64,000 nucleotides of DNA from Candidatus Solibacter sp. GTDB lineage: Bacteria; Acidobacteriota; Terriglobia; Bryobacterales; Bryobacteraceae. The stretch covers positions 59,939-123,938 of the forward strand of contig PNKE01000017.1 in NCBI GenBank assembly GCA_013822245.1, read 5' to 3'. A model generated the notes under the pieces. That model did no database searches. It was given only the letters and a program-made list of their open reading frames with translations, and had not been told where the DNA came from. Of this stretch, positions 1 through 9,064 are shown piece by piece. The translations under genes and the position numbers were made by a program. The first letter of the stretch is position 1. Every line of letters starts with the position of its first letter.

Positions 1-2
1 TC

Positions 3-623
3 ATGGAGAGCCAGATCCCCGGTTCAGCGATGCCCGGCCAGGCGCGGGCCGAGGAGCGGATCCAGGAGCTGACCCGCTTGGGTTACACCGTCATCCGCAC
101 GCCCGCCTTCGGCGCCAGCCTGACTTCCGAAGCCCGCTGGGCGGGTATCAGCTACGTCAATTCCGCGCTCATCGACAACACCCTCTTCGTGCCCGTCTTC
201 GGACTCGGCGCGCCCGAGCAGCGCTTCCTCGGCCATTTACGCGCCCAGTTGCCGCCGCATTACCGCGTCGTCCCTGTCTACGCCCGCTACGCGCAGCTTC
301 ATAACGGCGGAGCGCACTGCATCATGGCCTTCATCCGCGAATCCCGCGCCGCCGCGTCAGCCGCCATCCCGGCGGAACTCGACAGGCGGCCCGGACCCGC
401 CCGAGTCCAAGCAGGCCGGGTTTCGCCCAAGCCTCCACGCCGCACCTCGCGCATGCCCGCCCGCAACTCAGAAATCGATCGCCGCCAGCAGTTCGCTTGG
501 CTTGGCGTCGAAGGCGCGGGCAATGGCCAGCAGGCTTTCGATCGACGGCAGGTTCGCTCCACGCTCGATCGAGGAAAGCTGCGACACCGACAGATGCGCC
601 GCTTCGGCCAGGTCTTTCAGTGA
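3..623 (+). CDS. Peptidylarginine deiminase/agmatine deiminase-like protein, C-terminal part (5' end outside window)
   Basis: The reading frame is open from the left edge, so the ATG at position 3 is probably internal. The first ~113 codons resemble the C-terminal half of the PAD_porph/agmatine deiminase family: a 'SYVNSALIDNTLFVP' strand followed by 'NGGAHCI', which matches the family's catalytic GG-x-HC-(I/V)-T motif with His then Cys. Such enzymes hydrolyse guanidino groups (agmatine or arginine) to ureido products. Family members normally end about 10 residues after this motif. Here the frame runs ~93 residues further, is rich in Arg and Pro, and overlaps the convergent regulator gene by 156 bp. 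The tail is therefore either read-through after a lost stop or a frameshift. The deiminase call is moderately sure; the exact substrate cannot be told. Confidence 0.6.
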   Translation: MESQIPGSAMPGQARAEERIQELTRLGYTVIRTPAFGASLTSEARWAGISYVNSALIDNTLFVPVFGLGAPEQRFLGHLRAQLPPHYRVVPVYARYAQLHNGGAHCIMAFIRESRAAASAAIPAELDRRPGPARVQAGRVSPKPPRRTSRMPARNSEIDRRQQFAWLGVEGAGNGQQAFDRRQVRSTLDRGKLRHRQMRRFGQVFQ

Positions 624-1118
624 CCAGTCGCGCTCGGCGCGCAACATGCGCACGCGGTGGCCCAGGCGCTCCCGCAGCCGGTCCTGCGGCGACTTGCCGA
701 GCGAGTAGGTCTCGATGGCATTGGCCAGCACCTGGCGCAACTGGGCGATGGAGAAGGGCTTTGCTATGTAGTCGAAGACCTTCATCTTGAATGTCGCGCG
801 CATGTCTTCCAGCGACGGGTAGCCCGTCACCACGATCACGCACAGCCCCGGCCAGCGGGCGAGAAGTTGTTCCAGCACCTTGTCGCCGCGGACCTTGCCC
901 ATCTTCATGTCCAGCAGCACGATGCCCGGCTGCCGCGCCTCGGCGGCGGCGTAAAGCTGGTCCGGATGGGCGAACGAAAAGACTTTGTACTGGCCCTCGT
1001 CGGCAAGCAGGTCTTCGACATACTGCCGGAAATCGGCGTCGTCGTCGAGGATGGCGACTTCGACCAGGGAGTCGGGCGGGTCAACCGCCGAGTCGGGCTT
1101 GGCGCTCATGATTTGCAC
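468..1118 (-). CDS. Response regulator with receiver domain and XRE-type helix-turn-helix output
   Basis: 216 residues. An N-terminal receiver domain (about 18-140) carries the acidic pocket 'LDDDAD', the phospho-acceptor Asp70 in 'VLLDMKMG', a Thr switch in 'VIVVTGYPS' and the conserved Lys in 'YIAKPFS'. The C-terminal ~65 residues ('RLGHRVRMLRAERDWSLKDLAEAAHLSVSQLSSIERG') are a lambda-repressor/XRE (HTH_3) DNA-binding domain, in place of the usual OmpR, NarL or Fis output. Its start overlaps the end of the upstream histidine kinase by 13 bp, so the two are co-transcribed and form a cognate pair. The pair is divergent from the respiratory operon beginning at 2793, so control of respiration genes is the natural guess; that target is inference only. 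Confidence 0.85.
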   Translation of the reverse strand: MQIMSAKPDSAVDPPDSLVEVAILDDDADFRQYVEDLLADEGQYKVFSFAHPDQLYAAAEARQPGIVLLDMKMGKVRGDKVLEQLLARWPGLCVIVVTGYPSLEDMRATFKMKVFDYIAKPFSIAQLRQVLANAIETYSLGKSPQDRLRERLGHRVRMLRAERDWSLKDLAEAAHLSVSQLSSIERGANLPSIESLLAIARAFDAKPSELLAAIDF

Positions 1119-2629
1119 TCCTCGCTATCGGGCATTGAATCGGGCGCGGGCAGCGTCACTTCCAGCCTCGCACCGCCGCCCGAGCAGTTCATGGCGGTGA
1201 TCGTCCCGCCGTGCTGATGGACAATCCCCTCGGCGACGGTCAGCCCCAGTCCAGTGCCGCGGTCGTCGAGCCGCGTGGTGACGAAGGCCTCGAAGATCTC
1301 CGGCAGCACTTCAGCCGGGATGCCCGGTCCGTTGTCGTCCACGCGGATGGCCAGGGCGCGGCGGTCGCCCAGCCGCGCTTCGGCCGCCGAGACGCGGACG
1401 CGCCCGCCCGGTGGCACGGCATTGAGCGCGTTGCGCAGCAGGTTGACGAACACCTGCACCAGGCGGTCGGCGTTGGCCAGCACGCAATCCGGCGGCTGGA
1501 CCGAGTTGATGAAGGTGACCTCGCCGGCCTTTTCGTCGATTGCCACCAGGTGCCACGCCTCCTCGATCAGCGGCCTCACGGAAACGGCCCGCGACTCCTG
1601 CGTCCTGACGCGGGCGAAATCCAGCAGCCCGGCGCTGATCTTCCTCAGCCGGTCTGTCACCCGAATCATCCGCTGCAGCCGCGCCTGGGCGCCGGCATCG
1701 GAGACGGTTTCCATCAGCTTCTCGACGGAGCCATGCAAAACGGCCAGCGGGGTGTTCATCTCGTGCGCCACGCCGGCCGACAACAGGCCCAGCGACGCCA
1801 GCCGGTCCTGCGCCTCCAGGTTCCGTTTCGCCGTCTCCAACTGCTCGTTCTTCGCCCTCAAATCCTTTGCCGTCGATTCCAGCCGCCGCAGCGCCTCCTC
1901 CAGAACGTCCTCCTGCATACGCAACGCCTCCACAGTGTCGTTGCGCGACCGCATGATCTGGCCGATTTCGTCGCCGGGGATGAGCGGCTCGGGAACGATT
2001 TCGCGGTCCCGGTCGCCGTGGCGCGTGGCGGCGTCGGCCTCCAGGAACAGCCGGATCGGCTGGTAGACGTGCTTCGGCATGATCACCAGTTCCAGCAGCA
2101 GCACCGCCAGGATGTAGCAGACGCCCAGCACCGCGAACATCACCATCTTGATCGACGCCAGAATGCCGTCATAAAAGCCCAACGGCAGCGTCAGGCGGTA
2201 GAAACGGTTCCTCGAACCCTCGACTGACTTATAGATGGATTCCGAATGCGAGTCCCGCTGCCAGATCCGCCCGGGGTAGCGCAGCATCCAGGACTGCGCC
2301 GCCTCGGTGAGGCCAAACTCCATGCCCGTGCCCGCCTTCAGATCGTAGAATCGCAACTCCTGCTCGCCGTTTTCGGCCGTCAACGACGAGAACGTGTTCC
2401 AGATCAAGGTGATCTCGCGGCTGCGGGCAGCGCCCAGGCGTTCCTCGACCAGGGGGATGAGCGAAAAGTAGACGGCCAGGGTCAGTATGAGGAAAAACAG
2501 GTTGTGCAGAACCATCAGCTTCGGCCGAACGCGCAAGTCACTGAACCGGCGGTCGATACCGGTCAGCGGCCTGGCTTCCGAGATCGTTGCGACCTCGTTC
2601 CGGTGCGCTGCATCATTACTGCCAGACAA
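1106..2629 (-). CDS. Sensor histidine kinase (membrane-bound, HAMP-like linker, HisKA, HATPase)
   Basis: 507 residues. The start codon is TTG, chosen because an AGGAG ribosome site lies 9 nt upstream (2639-2643 on the minus strand) and no ATG occurs until residue 39. Two transmembrane helices (about 39-60 and 158-183) flank a ~100-residue extracytoplasmic sensor region without a recognisable domain. A HAMP-like linker and coiled coil (about 190-275) follow, then a HisKA domain with phospho-acceptor His289 in 'AGVAHEMNTPLAVL', and an ATPase domain with an N box ('NLLRNALNAV'), G1 ('DDNGPGIP') and G2 ('GTGLGLTV'). It would phosphorylate the overlapping receiver-XRE regulator. The ligand is unknown. 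Confidence 0.9.
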   Translation of the reverse strand: MSGSNDAAHRNEVATISEARPLTGIDRRFSDLRVRPKLMVLHNLFFLILTLAVYFSLIPLVEERLGAARSREITLIWNTFSSLTAENGEQELRFYDLKAGTGMEFGLTEAAQSWMLRYPGRIWQRDSHSESIYKSVEGSRNRFYRLTLPLGFYDGILASIKMVMFAVLGVCYILAVLLLELVIMPKHVYQPIRLFLEADAATRHGDRDREIVPEPLIPGDEIGQIMRSRNDTVEALRMQEDVLEEALRRLESTAKDLRAKNEQLETAKRNLEAQDRLASLGLLSAGVAHEMNTPLAVLHGSVEKLMETVSDAGAQARLQRMIRVTDRLRKISAGLLDFARVRTQESRAVSVRPLIEEAWHLVAIDEKAGEVTFINSVQPPDCVLANADRLVQVFVNLLRNALNAVPPGGRVRVSAAEARLGDRRALAIRVDDNGPGIPAEVLPEIFEAFVTTRLDDRGTGLGLTVAEGIVHQHGGTITAMNCSGGGARLEVTLPAPDSMPDSEECKS

Positions 2630-2684
2630 GAAAAATTTCTCCTATTGCGGAATTCTTACGGCTATGGTAGAAAATATCTAATCC

Positions 2685-2700
2685 TCCCCGCTACCGGGGA
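2685..2700 (+). promoter_or_regulatory. Small hairpin in the divergent intergenic region upstream of actA
   Basis: The arms TCCCCG (2685-2690) and CGGGGA (2695-2700) enclose a 4-nt loop. The hairpin lies between the histidine kinase start (2629) and the actA start (2793). The 2630-2684 part is AT-rich and should hold the divergent promoters. The hairpin may be a leader structure or an operator half; nothing in the sequence decides between them. Confidence 0.25.
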
Positions 2701-2792
2701 AGCGCGTCCGGCTCCATCTCTACTTTTACATGATGGACCGGAACAGCCCTCAGAGGGGCGGCAAGGTTTCACAAGAGAAAGAACATTCGCGA

Positions 2793-3440
2793 ATGAGCGC
2801 CATCTTCTCAAAGAAGTTTGACACGACGCTGCGGCTCGCGGCTGCCGGTGTCGTTCTGGTCCTTGCGGCCGGCGGCGGAATCGCTGCCTATCTCCTGCAT
2901 CCCAATCAGGTGGACACCGGCTATACCCCGGTCCAGCCGGTGGAATACAGCCACAAACTGCACGCGGGCAACCTCGGCATGGACTGTTATTACTGCCACA
3001 CGACGGTGGAGAAGTCCAGCTTCGCCGCCGTGCCCGCCACCGAAACCTGCATGAACTGCCACCACCGGGTGAAGGAAAAGAGCCCCAAGCTCCAACTGGT
3101 CCGCGAGAGCTATTCGACGGGCCAGCCGATCCCGTGGGTGAAGGTCCACCGGCTGCCCGATTACGTCTATTTCAACCACCAGGCCCACGTCACCTCGGGC
3201 GTCTCCTGCGTCTCCTGTCACGGCCGCGTCGACCAGATGGTGGAAGTCAAGCAGGTTGAACCGCTGACCATGGCCTGGTGCCTGGACTGCCACCGCAACC
3301 CCGCCCCCAAAGTCCGCCCGGCTGAATTCGTGACCAAGCTCGACTGGTCGCCCGAGGGCGATCCCGTCGAACTGGGCCTCAGGATCGTGCAGGCCAAGGG
3401 CATCAAGCCGCCCACGCACTGCTCGAGCTGCCACCGCTAA
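2793..3440 (+). CDS. actA: ACIII pentaheme cytochrome c subunit ActA
   Basis: 215 residues with a single N-terminal membrane anchor (about 14-34). Five CxxCH heme c sites can be read: CYYCH (65-69), CMNCH (86-90), CVSCH (139-143), CLDCH (163-167) and CSSCH (210-214). This pattern, followed by actB-F, identifies the pentaheme subunit of alternative complex III, a membrane quinol:cytochrome c/oxidase oxidoreductase that replaces the bc1 complex. I start at ATG 2793 because a purine-rich AGAGAAAG lies about 12 nt upstream. The in-frame ATG at 2730 would add 21 hydrophilic residues before the signal anchor and has no ribosome site. It is the first gene of the respiratory operon. Confidence 0.93.
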   Translation: MSAIFSKKFDTTLRLAAAGVVLVLAAGGGIAAYLLHPNQVDTGYTPVQPVEYSHKLHAGNLGMDCYYCHTTVEKSSFAAVPATETCMNCHHRVKEKSPKLQLVRESYSTGQPIPWVKVHRLPDYVYFNHQAHVTSGVSCVSCHGRVDQMVEVKQVEPLTMAWCLDCHRNPAPKVRPAEFVTKLDWSPEGDPVELGLRIVQAKGIKPPTHCSSCHR

Positions 3441-3465
3441 AGCCGGAAGCGAAGGAACTGACACG

Positions 3466-6444
3466 ATGAACCAATTCGTTCACATCAACCCCACAACCAC
3501 CACCGGCAGGAAATACTGGCGCAGCCTGAACCAGCTCTCGGGCACGCCCGAATTCAAGCAGTGGGTGGAGCGCGAGTTTCCCGAAGGCGCCGCTGACGCC
3601 GCCTCGGCCGGATCGCGCCGCAGCCTGTTGAAACTGATGGCCGCCAGCTTCGGCCTCGCCGGCCTGGCCGCCTGCCGCCGCCCGGTCGAGAAGATTCTGC
3701 CTCATGCCAAGGGCGTCGAGGGCCTGATCCACGGCAAGCCGCTGCACTACGCCACCGTGGCCACCGTAGGCGGCGCGGCGACGGGCCTGATGGTGGAAAC
3801 CCACGAAGGCCGCCCGACCAAGGTTGAGGGCAACGAGAAGCACCCGGCTTCGCTGGGCGCGACCTCGGCGCACATGCAGGCGCTGGTGTTGAGCCTCTAC
3901 GATCCCGACCGTACAAAAGGCGTTCGCAAGGCCGGCGCGCGCTCGTCCTGGGACGAGTTCACCGCCTGGGCCAACGGCGAGTTTTCCGCCGAAAAGCAAG
4001 GCGACGGTGCGGGCCTCCGCATCCTCGCCGAGCGTTCGTCTTCGCCGTCGCTGAAATCGGTGCGCGAGCAGTTGGCGAAGAAGTTTCCCAAGGCCCAGTG
4101 GGTCGAGTATGACTCGGTCAACTTCGACAACACCCGCCTCGGCACGCAGCTTGCCTTCGGACAGCCGCTGGAAGCCCACTACGCCTATGACAAGGCCGAT
4201 GTCGTCGTTGCCCTCGACGCCGATTTCCTGGGCCTCGACTCTCAGTCGATTCTGCCGGTGAAGCAGTTCTCGTCCAAGCGCCGCGTCTCGTCGCACGAAT
4301 CGAAGATCAACCGCCTCTACGCCGCCGAGTCCAACTACACAGTCACCGGCGCCATGGCCGACCACCGTCTCCGCCTGCGGGCGTCCGATGTTGGCGCGCT
4401 GGCCGTTGCCCTGGCGAAGGAACTCAACGTTGGCGGCGGTGAGTTGAAGGTGCTCTCCTCCAAACCCGGCGCGGCTGAGAAGTTCGTCGCCGCCGTCGCC
4501 AAGGAACTCGCCGCCGCCAGGGGCCGCTCGATCGTCGTTGCCGGACCCCGCCAGCCGAAGGAGGTCCACGCGCTCGTCGCGTTGATCAACCAGGCGCTCG
4601 GCAACACCGGCGAAACGGTCACCTACACCGCTCCGGTCGTCGGCGCCGATGACTCCATCGCCGCCGTCAAACAGCTTGTCGCCGACCTCAACACCGGACA
4701 GGTGAAGACGCTGGCCGTGCTGGGCGGCAACCCCGTCTACACGCTGCCCGGCGACCTGAACTTCGCCGGCGCGATGAAGAAGGCCGCCTCGACGGTAGTC
4801 CTCGCCGCCGAGGAAAACGAAACCTGGGCCGCGGCCCAGTGGCAGTTGCCCGAAGCGCACCCGTTTGAAGCCTGGGGCGATGCCCGCGCGCTCGACGGCA
4901 CGGCTTCGATCCAGCAGCCATTGGTGGCCCCGCTCTACTACGGCAAGCCGGCGATTGAAGTCGCCGCCATGATCGCCGGTCTGGAAAAGGCATCGGCGCA
5001 TGAGATCGTCAAATCCTACTGGTCGGCGCAGTGGGGCGCGGCTGCCGGCAAGACCTGGAACCTGTCGCTCTACAACGGTTTCATCGAAGGCACGAAGCTC
5101 GAAGCGGTGCAGCCCGCGGCCGATATCGCCAAAGTCTACGCCTCCATCGCTCCGGCGCTGAAGCCCGCCCCGGCGGGCCTTGAAGTCGTTTTCTACCCCG
5201 GCCACTCGACCTACGACGGCCGCTTCGCCAACAACGCCTGGATGCAGGAAGCGCCCGACCCCATGACCAAGCTGGTCTGGGACAACGCCGCGCTGCTCTC
5301 CGCCGCCACGGCAGACAAGCTCGGCGTCACCACCGGCAGCATTGTCAACGTGCAGGTGGGCGGGCGCGGCGCCGGCGTGGCTGTGATGGTCATGCCCGGC
5401 CACGCCGACGATTCGATTTCGCTCACGCTCGGCTACGGCCGTGCGGCTTGCGGACGTGTCGGCCGCGGCGTTGGCCACCGCGTTGAATTCGTCCGCGCGG
5501 CCGCCGCTTTCCACTTCGCCCAGGCGTCGGCGAAGCCCAACGGCGACACCTACGAACTGGTGACAACCCAGGAACATCACACGCTGGAGGAGCCGATCAC
5601 CGGCAAGACCCGCCCGATCGTTCTCGAAGCCACGATGGAGCAGTACCACCATCACCCCGATCATTTCGAACACGCCGTGCATGTGCCCGAAGTGGTGAAC
5701 ATGTTCGAGCAGTTCGAATGGACGGGTCAGCAGTGGGGTATGACCATCGACCTGAACGCCTGCACCGGCTGCAACGCCTGTCTGGTCGCCTGCCAGGCAG
5801 AAAACAACATCCCCGTTGTCGGCAAGGATCAAGTCAAGCGCGGACGCGAAATGCACTGGATCCGCCTGGACCGTTACTTCACCGGCGATCAGAACGACCC
5901 GCAGGTGGTCAACCAGCCCATGGCCTGCGTGCAGTGCGAAAACGCCCCCTGCGAAAGCGTCTGCCCGGTGGCCGCCACCGCCCACTCGCCCGAAGGCCTG
6001 AACGACATGGCGTATAACCGCTGCGTCGGCACCCGCTACTGCGCCAACAACTGCCCGTACAAGGTCCGCCGGTTCAACTTCCTGAACTGGAACAAGGACC
6101 TGGCCGAGTCGCAGAAGATGATGTTCAACCCCGACGTCACCGTCCGCATGCGCGGCGTCATGGAGAAATGCAACTACTGCGTCCAGCGCATCCAGGAAGT
6201 CAAGATCGAGGCCAAGGCCAACAACCGCGCCGAACTCAAGGACGGCGACGTCAAGTCGGCCTGCCAGCAGGTCTGCCCCGCCGACGCCATCGTCTTCGGC
6301 AACATCAACGACCCCAACAGCAAGGTGGCGCGGATGAAGAAGCAGCAGCGCGACTACATCCTGCTCGAAGAGTTGAACATCAAACCGCGCACCAGCTACC
6401 TTGGCAAGCTGCGCAATCCCAATCCGGAGCTGATTCATGGCTGA
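3466..6444 (+). CDS. actB: ACIII iron-sulfur/molybdopterin-like subunit ActB
   Basis: 992 residues. A twin-arginine-like segment near residues 51-70 ('[21 protein letters not shown]') is followed by a large domain related to molybdopterin oxidoreductases. In known ACIII this domain has lost its cofactor. The C-terminal ~250 residues form a ferredoxin-like subunit with four Cys clusters: '[11 protein letters not shown]', '[14 protein letters not shown]', '[12 protein letters not shown]', and 'CNYC' plus 'CQQVCP', as expected for three [4Fe-4S] and one [3Fe-4S]. The domain fusion is the normal ActB arrangement. It lies 25 bp after actA, and its stop overlaps the actC start by 8 bp. Confidence 0.93.
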   Translation: MNQFVHINPTTTTGRKYWRSLNQLSGTPEFKQWVEREFPEGAADAASAGSRRSLLKLMAASFGLAGLAACRRPVEKILPHAKGVEGLIHGKPLHYATVATVGGAATGLMVETHEGRPTKVEGNEKHPASLGATSAHMQALVLSLYDPDRTKGVRKAGARSSWDEFTAWANGEFSAEKQGDGAGLRILAERSSSPSLKSVREQLAKKFPKAQWVEYDSVNFDNTRLGTQLAFGQPLEAHYAYDKADVVVALDADFLGLDSQSILPVKQFSSKRRVSSHESKINRLYAAESNYTVTGAMADHRLRLRASDVGALAVALAKELNVGGGELKVLSSKPGAAEKFVAAVAKELAAARGRSIVVAGPRQPKEVHALVALINQALGNTGETVTYTAPVVGADDSIAAVKQLVADLNTGQVKTLAVLGGNPVYTLPGDLNFAGAMKKAASTVVLAAEENETWAAAQWQLPEAHPFEAWGDARALDGTASIQQPLVAPLYYGKPAIEVAAMIAGLEKASAHEIVKSYWSAQWGAAAGKTWNLSLYNGFIEGTKLEAVQPAADIAKVYASIAPALKPAPAGLEVVFYPGHSTYDGRFANNAWMQEAPDPMTKLVWDNAALLSAATADKLGVTTGSIVNVQVGGRGAGVAVMVMPGHADDSISLTLGYGRAACGRVGRGVGHRVEFVRAAAAFHFAQASAKPNGDTYELVTTQEHHTLEEPITGKTRPIVLEATMEQYHHHPDHFEHAVHVPEVVNMFEQFEWTGQQWGMTIDLNACTGCNACLVACQAENNIPVVGKDQVKRGREMHWIRLDRYFTGDQNDPQVVNQPMACVQCENAPCESVCPVAATAHSPEGLNDMAYNRCVGTRYCANNCPYKVRRFNFLNWNKDLAESQKMMFNPDVTVRMRGVMEKCNYCVQRIQEVKIEAKANNRAELKDGDVKSACQQVCPADAIVFGNINDPNSKVARMKKQQRDYILLEELNIKPRTSYLGKLRNPNPELIHG

Positions 6445-7822
6445 TCTCGCCCTTGATCCTCGCGCCGAACTCAACCCGACCCTGGTTCAGGGCGATGCGA
6501 CGTATGCCGGCGTCACCGACGCCATCAGCGTCATCACCGAATCGAAGCCGCCCAAGCAGTGGTATTACGCCATGGCCGTCGCCATCCCCCTGGCCGGGCT
6601 GCTGTTTTTCTGCCTCGGCTATCTGGTCATCAACGGCATCGGCGTCTGGGGCAACAACTCGCCCGTCGGCTGGGGCTGGGACATCACCAACTTCGTCTGG
6701 TGGATCGGCATCGGCCACGCCGGTACGCTGATCTCGGCCATCCTTTTCCTGTTCCGTCAGAGGTGGCGGACCTCGATCAACCGCGCCGCCGAAGCCATGA
6801 CGCTATTCGCCGTCGCCTGCGCCGGCATCTACCCGCTGTTCCACACCGGACGCCCCTGGCGCGCCGCGTACTGGCTGTTCCCCATGCCGAACGAACTGCT
6901 CGGCATGTGGCAGAACTTCCGCTCGCCGCTCATGTGGGACGTCTTCGCGGTTTCCACCTACGCCACCGTCTCCGCCCTGTTCTGGTACGTCGGCCTGGTG
7001 CCTGACCTCGCCACCCTGCGCGACCGCGCCAAGGGCCTGCGCCAGCAGATCTTCGGCATCCTGAGCCTCGGCTGGCGCGGATCGGCCCGGCAATGGAAGC
7101 ACTACGAACTGGCTTACCTGATCCTCGCCGGCCTCTCCACCCCGCTGGTGCTTTCGGTGCACTCGATCGTTTCGTTCGACTTCGCCACCTCGGTGATCCC
7201 CGGCTGGCACACGACAATCTTTCCGCCCTACTTCGTCGCCGGCGCCATCTTTTCCGGCTTCGCCATGGTCATCACCTTGATGGTGCTCGCCCGCTGGGTC
7301 TACAACCTCCAGCACCTCATCACCATCAAGCACCTCGAAAACATGTGCAAGGTGATCCTGGCCACCGGCATGATCGTCGGCTTCGCTTACGGCACGGAGT
7401 TTTTCATCGCCTGGTACAGCGCCAACCAGTACGAGAAGTTCGCCTTCATCAATCGCGCCTTCGGTCCCTACGCCTGGGCCTACTGGTCGATGATCGCCTG
7501 CAACGTGATCTCGCCGCAGTTCTTCTGGTTCAAGAAGGTCCGCACGTCGATCCCGGCCATGTTCATCCTGGCCATCTTCATCAACATCGGCATGTGGTTT
7601 GAGCGCTTCGTCATCATCGCCACTTCGCTGCACCGCGACTTCCTGCCCTCGTCGTGGGGCTACTTCTCGCCCACCTGGGTCGACGTCGGCACCTTCGCCG
7701 GCACCATGGGCCTGTTCCTCACCCTGTTCCTGCTCTTCCTGCGCTTCCTGCCCGCCATCGCCATCAGCGAGGTGAAGGGCGTGCTGCACAACCAGCTTGT
7801 CTCCAAAAAAGGAGGCCACTAA
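6437..7822 (+). CDS. actC: ACIII integral membrane subunit ActC (NrfD/PsrC-like)
   Basis: 461 residues with about ten hydrophobic transmembrane segments of the NrfD/PsrC type. The patterns '[18 protein letters not shown]' and '[14 protein letters not shown]' are typical of the quinol-binding subunit of alternative complex III. It anchors ActB and is where menaquinol is thought to be oxidised. The gene begins inside the last codons of actB (8-bp overlap), which implies translational coupling, and is followed 4 nt later by actD. Confidence 0.93.
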   Translation: MADLALDPRAELNPTLVQGDATYAGVTDAISVITESKPPKQWYYAMAVAIPLAGLLFFCLGYLVINGIGVWGNNSPVGWGWDITNFVWWIGIGHAGTLISAILFLFRQRWRTSINRAAEAMTLFAVACAGIYPLFHTGRPWRAAYWLFPMPNELLGMWQNFRSPLMWDVFAVSTYATVSALFWYVGLVPDLATLRDRAKGLRQQIFGILSLGWRGSARQWKHYELAYLILAGLSTPLVLSVHSIVSFDFATSVIPGWHTTIFPPYFVAGAIFSGFAMVITLMVLARWVYNLQHLITIKHLENMCKVILATGMIVGFAYGTEFFIAWYSANQYEKFAFINRAFGPYAWAYWSMIACNVISPQFFWFKKVRTSIPAMFILAIFINIGMWFERFVIIATSLHRDFLPSSWGYFSPTWVDVGTFAGTMGLFLTLFLLFLRFLPAIAISEVKGVLHNQLVSKKGGH

Positions 7823-7826
7823 AGCC

Positions 7827-8411
7827 ATGGCCGATTTCCTCGACAAACTGCCTCTGCCCGCCTTCCTGAAGCCCGCCGAAACCGGCGGCCACTACGGCGT
7901 CATCGGCGACTTCGACACCCCCGAAGCCCTGCTGCGCGCCATCCGCACCGCCCGTACCGCCGGCTACACGAAGTTCGAAGCCTACACGCCGTTCCCCATC
8001 CACGGCATCGACGACGCCATGGGCGAGCCGCGTTCGCCGCTGGGCAGGATCGTCGTCGTCTGCGCCCTCATCGGCCTCTCCGCCGCCGTGCTGCTGCAGT
8101 GGTGGACCGCCGCGGTCGACTATCCGCTCATCATCGCCGGCAAGCCGCTGTTCGCCATCGAACCGTCCATCCCGATCATCTTTGAGCTGGCCGTGCTGCT
8201 GTCGGCCTTCGGCGCGGTCTTCGGCATGTTGGCCCTCAACAAACTGCCCGCTTACTACCATCCGGCCTTCAACTTCTCCAGGTGGGCCGGCGCCAGCAAC
8301 GACCGTTTCCTGCTCGCCATCGAGGCCATCGACCCCAAGTTCAACCCCGGCGAAATCAAAGTGCTGATGGACTCGCTCGGCAGCCGCTGCACCGAACTGG
8401 TCGAGGCATAG
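7827..8411 (+). CDS. actD: ACIII subunit ActD (DUF3341)
   Basis: 194 residues from the ATG at 7827. An AAGGAGG ribosome site at 7809-7815 sits inside the last codons of actC and fits this start better than any upstream in-frame codon. The N-terminal soluble part contains 'GVIGDFDTPEALLRAI...GYTKFEAYTPFPIHGIDDAMG', the DUF3341 signature, and two transmembrane helices follow (about 75-95 and 112-132). ActD is a structural membrane subunit of ACIII with no known cofactor. Confidence 0.92.
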   Translation: MADFLDKLPLPAFLKPAETGGHYGVIGDFDTPEALLRAIRTARTAGYTKFEAYTPFPIHGIDDAMGEPRSPLGRIVVVCALIGLSAAVLLQWWTAAVDYPLIIAGKPLFAIEPSIPIIFELAVLLSAFGAVFGMLALNKLPAYYHPAFNFSRWAGASNDRFLLAIEAIDPKFNPGEIKVLMDSLGSRCTELVEA

Positions 8412-8423
8412 GACGTGACACCC

Positions 8424-9062
8424 ATGAGAATCACGCAACCCGATTCGATCCTCTCCAGCCGCCGCGCCGCGCTCATGCTGGCCGTCGTGGCCCTCGGCCT
8501 GCTCCAGTCGGCCTGCTCGAACTTCACCACCCGCCAGCCCCCGGTCTGGGTCTGGTCCGACATGAAGAAGCAGGACAAATATAAGGCCCAGGCCGAAAGC
8601 CAGTTCTTCGCCGACGCCCGCGCCTCGCGCCGGCCCGTGGAAGGCGCCGTGGCCCAGGAACTCTTTGTCGCCGACGTGCCCCGCTCCACCGGCGTCGAGG
8701 ACAACGGCACATACGTCGCCCGCAACCCGCTGCCGCTCACCAGGGAAACCCTGCAACGCGGCCAGCAGCGTTACAACATCTACTGCGCCCCCTGCCACGA
8801 CCGCACCGGCACCGGCCGCGGCGTCGTCCCGTCCAAGGCCGTCTGGGTGCCCGGCAATCTGCATGACCAGCGCATGGTCAATATGGTCGACGGCGAACTC
8901 TACCGCGTCGTCTCCTTCGGCCGCCGCTCCATGCCCGGCTACCGCTTCCAGGTCACTGAAAACGACCGCTGGGCGATCGTCGCCTACGTCCGCGCACTCC
9001 AGCGGGCCTCGCTCTCGACCATGGCCGACGTTCCGGCCGACATGCAGGAGAAGGTGAAGTAA
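8424..9062 (+). CDS. actE: ACIII monoheme cytochrome c lipoprotein ActE
   Basis: 212 residues. The N-terminus is a lipoprotein signal ending in the lipobox 'LQSAC' with Cys31, so the protein is membrane-anchored outside the inner membrane. One heme c site, CAPCH (121-125), is followed by a likely axial Met170 in 'RRSMPGYRF'. ActE is the monoheme subunit that carries electrons out of ACIII. ATG 8424 is preferred over the GTG at 8415 because it gives a clean signal peptide and has GGA 8 nt upstream. It overlaps nothing and lies 12 nt after actD. Confidence 0.92.
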   Translation: MRITQPDSILSSRRAALMLAVVALGLLQSACSNFTTRQPPVWVWSDMKKQDKYKAQAESQFFADARASRRPVEGAVAQELFVADVPRSTGVEDNGTYVARNPLPLTRETLQRGQQRYNIYCAPCHDRTGTGRGVVPSKAVWVPGNLHDQRMVNMVDGELYRVVSFGRRSMPGYRFQVTENDRWAIVAYVRALQRASLSTMADVPADMQEKVK

Positions 9063-9064
9063 CC

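Noticed and set aside
3403..6474. Very long reading frame (1023 codons) on the minus strand opposite actB
   Set aside because: It mirrors actB in a high-GC region; its translation is Gly/Val/Arg-rich with no domain, while actB is a certain gene.
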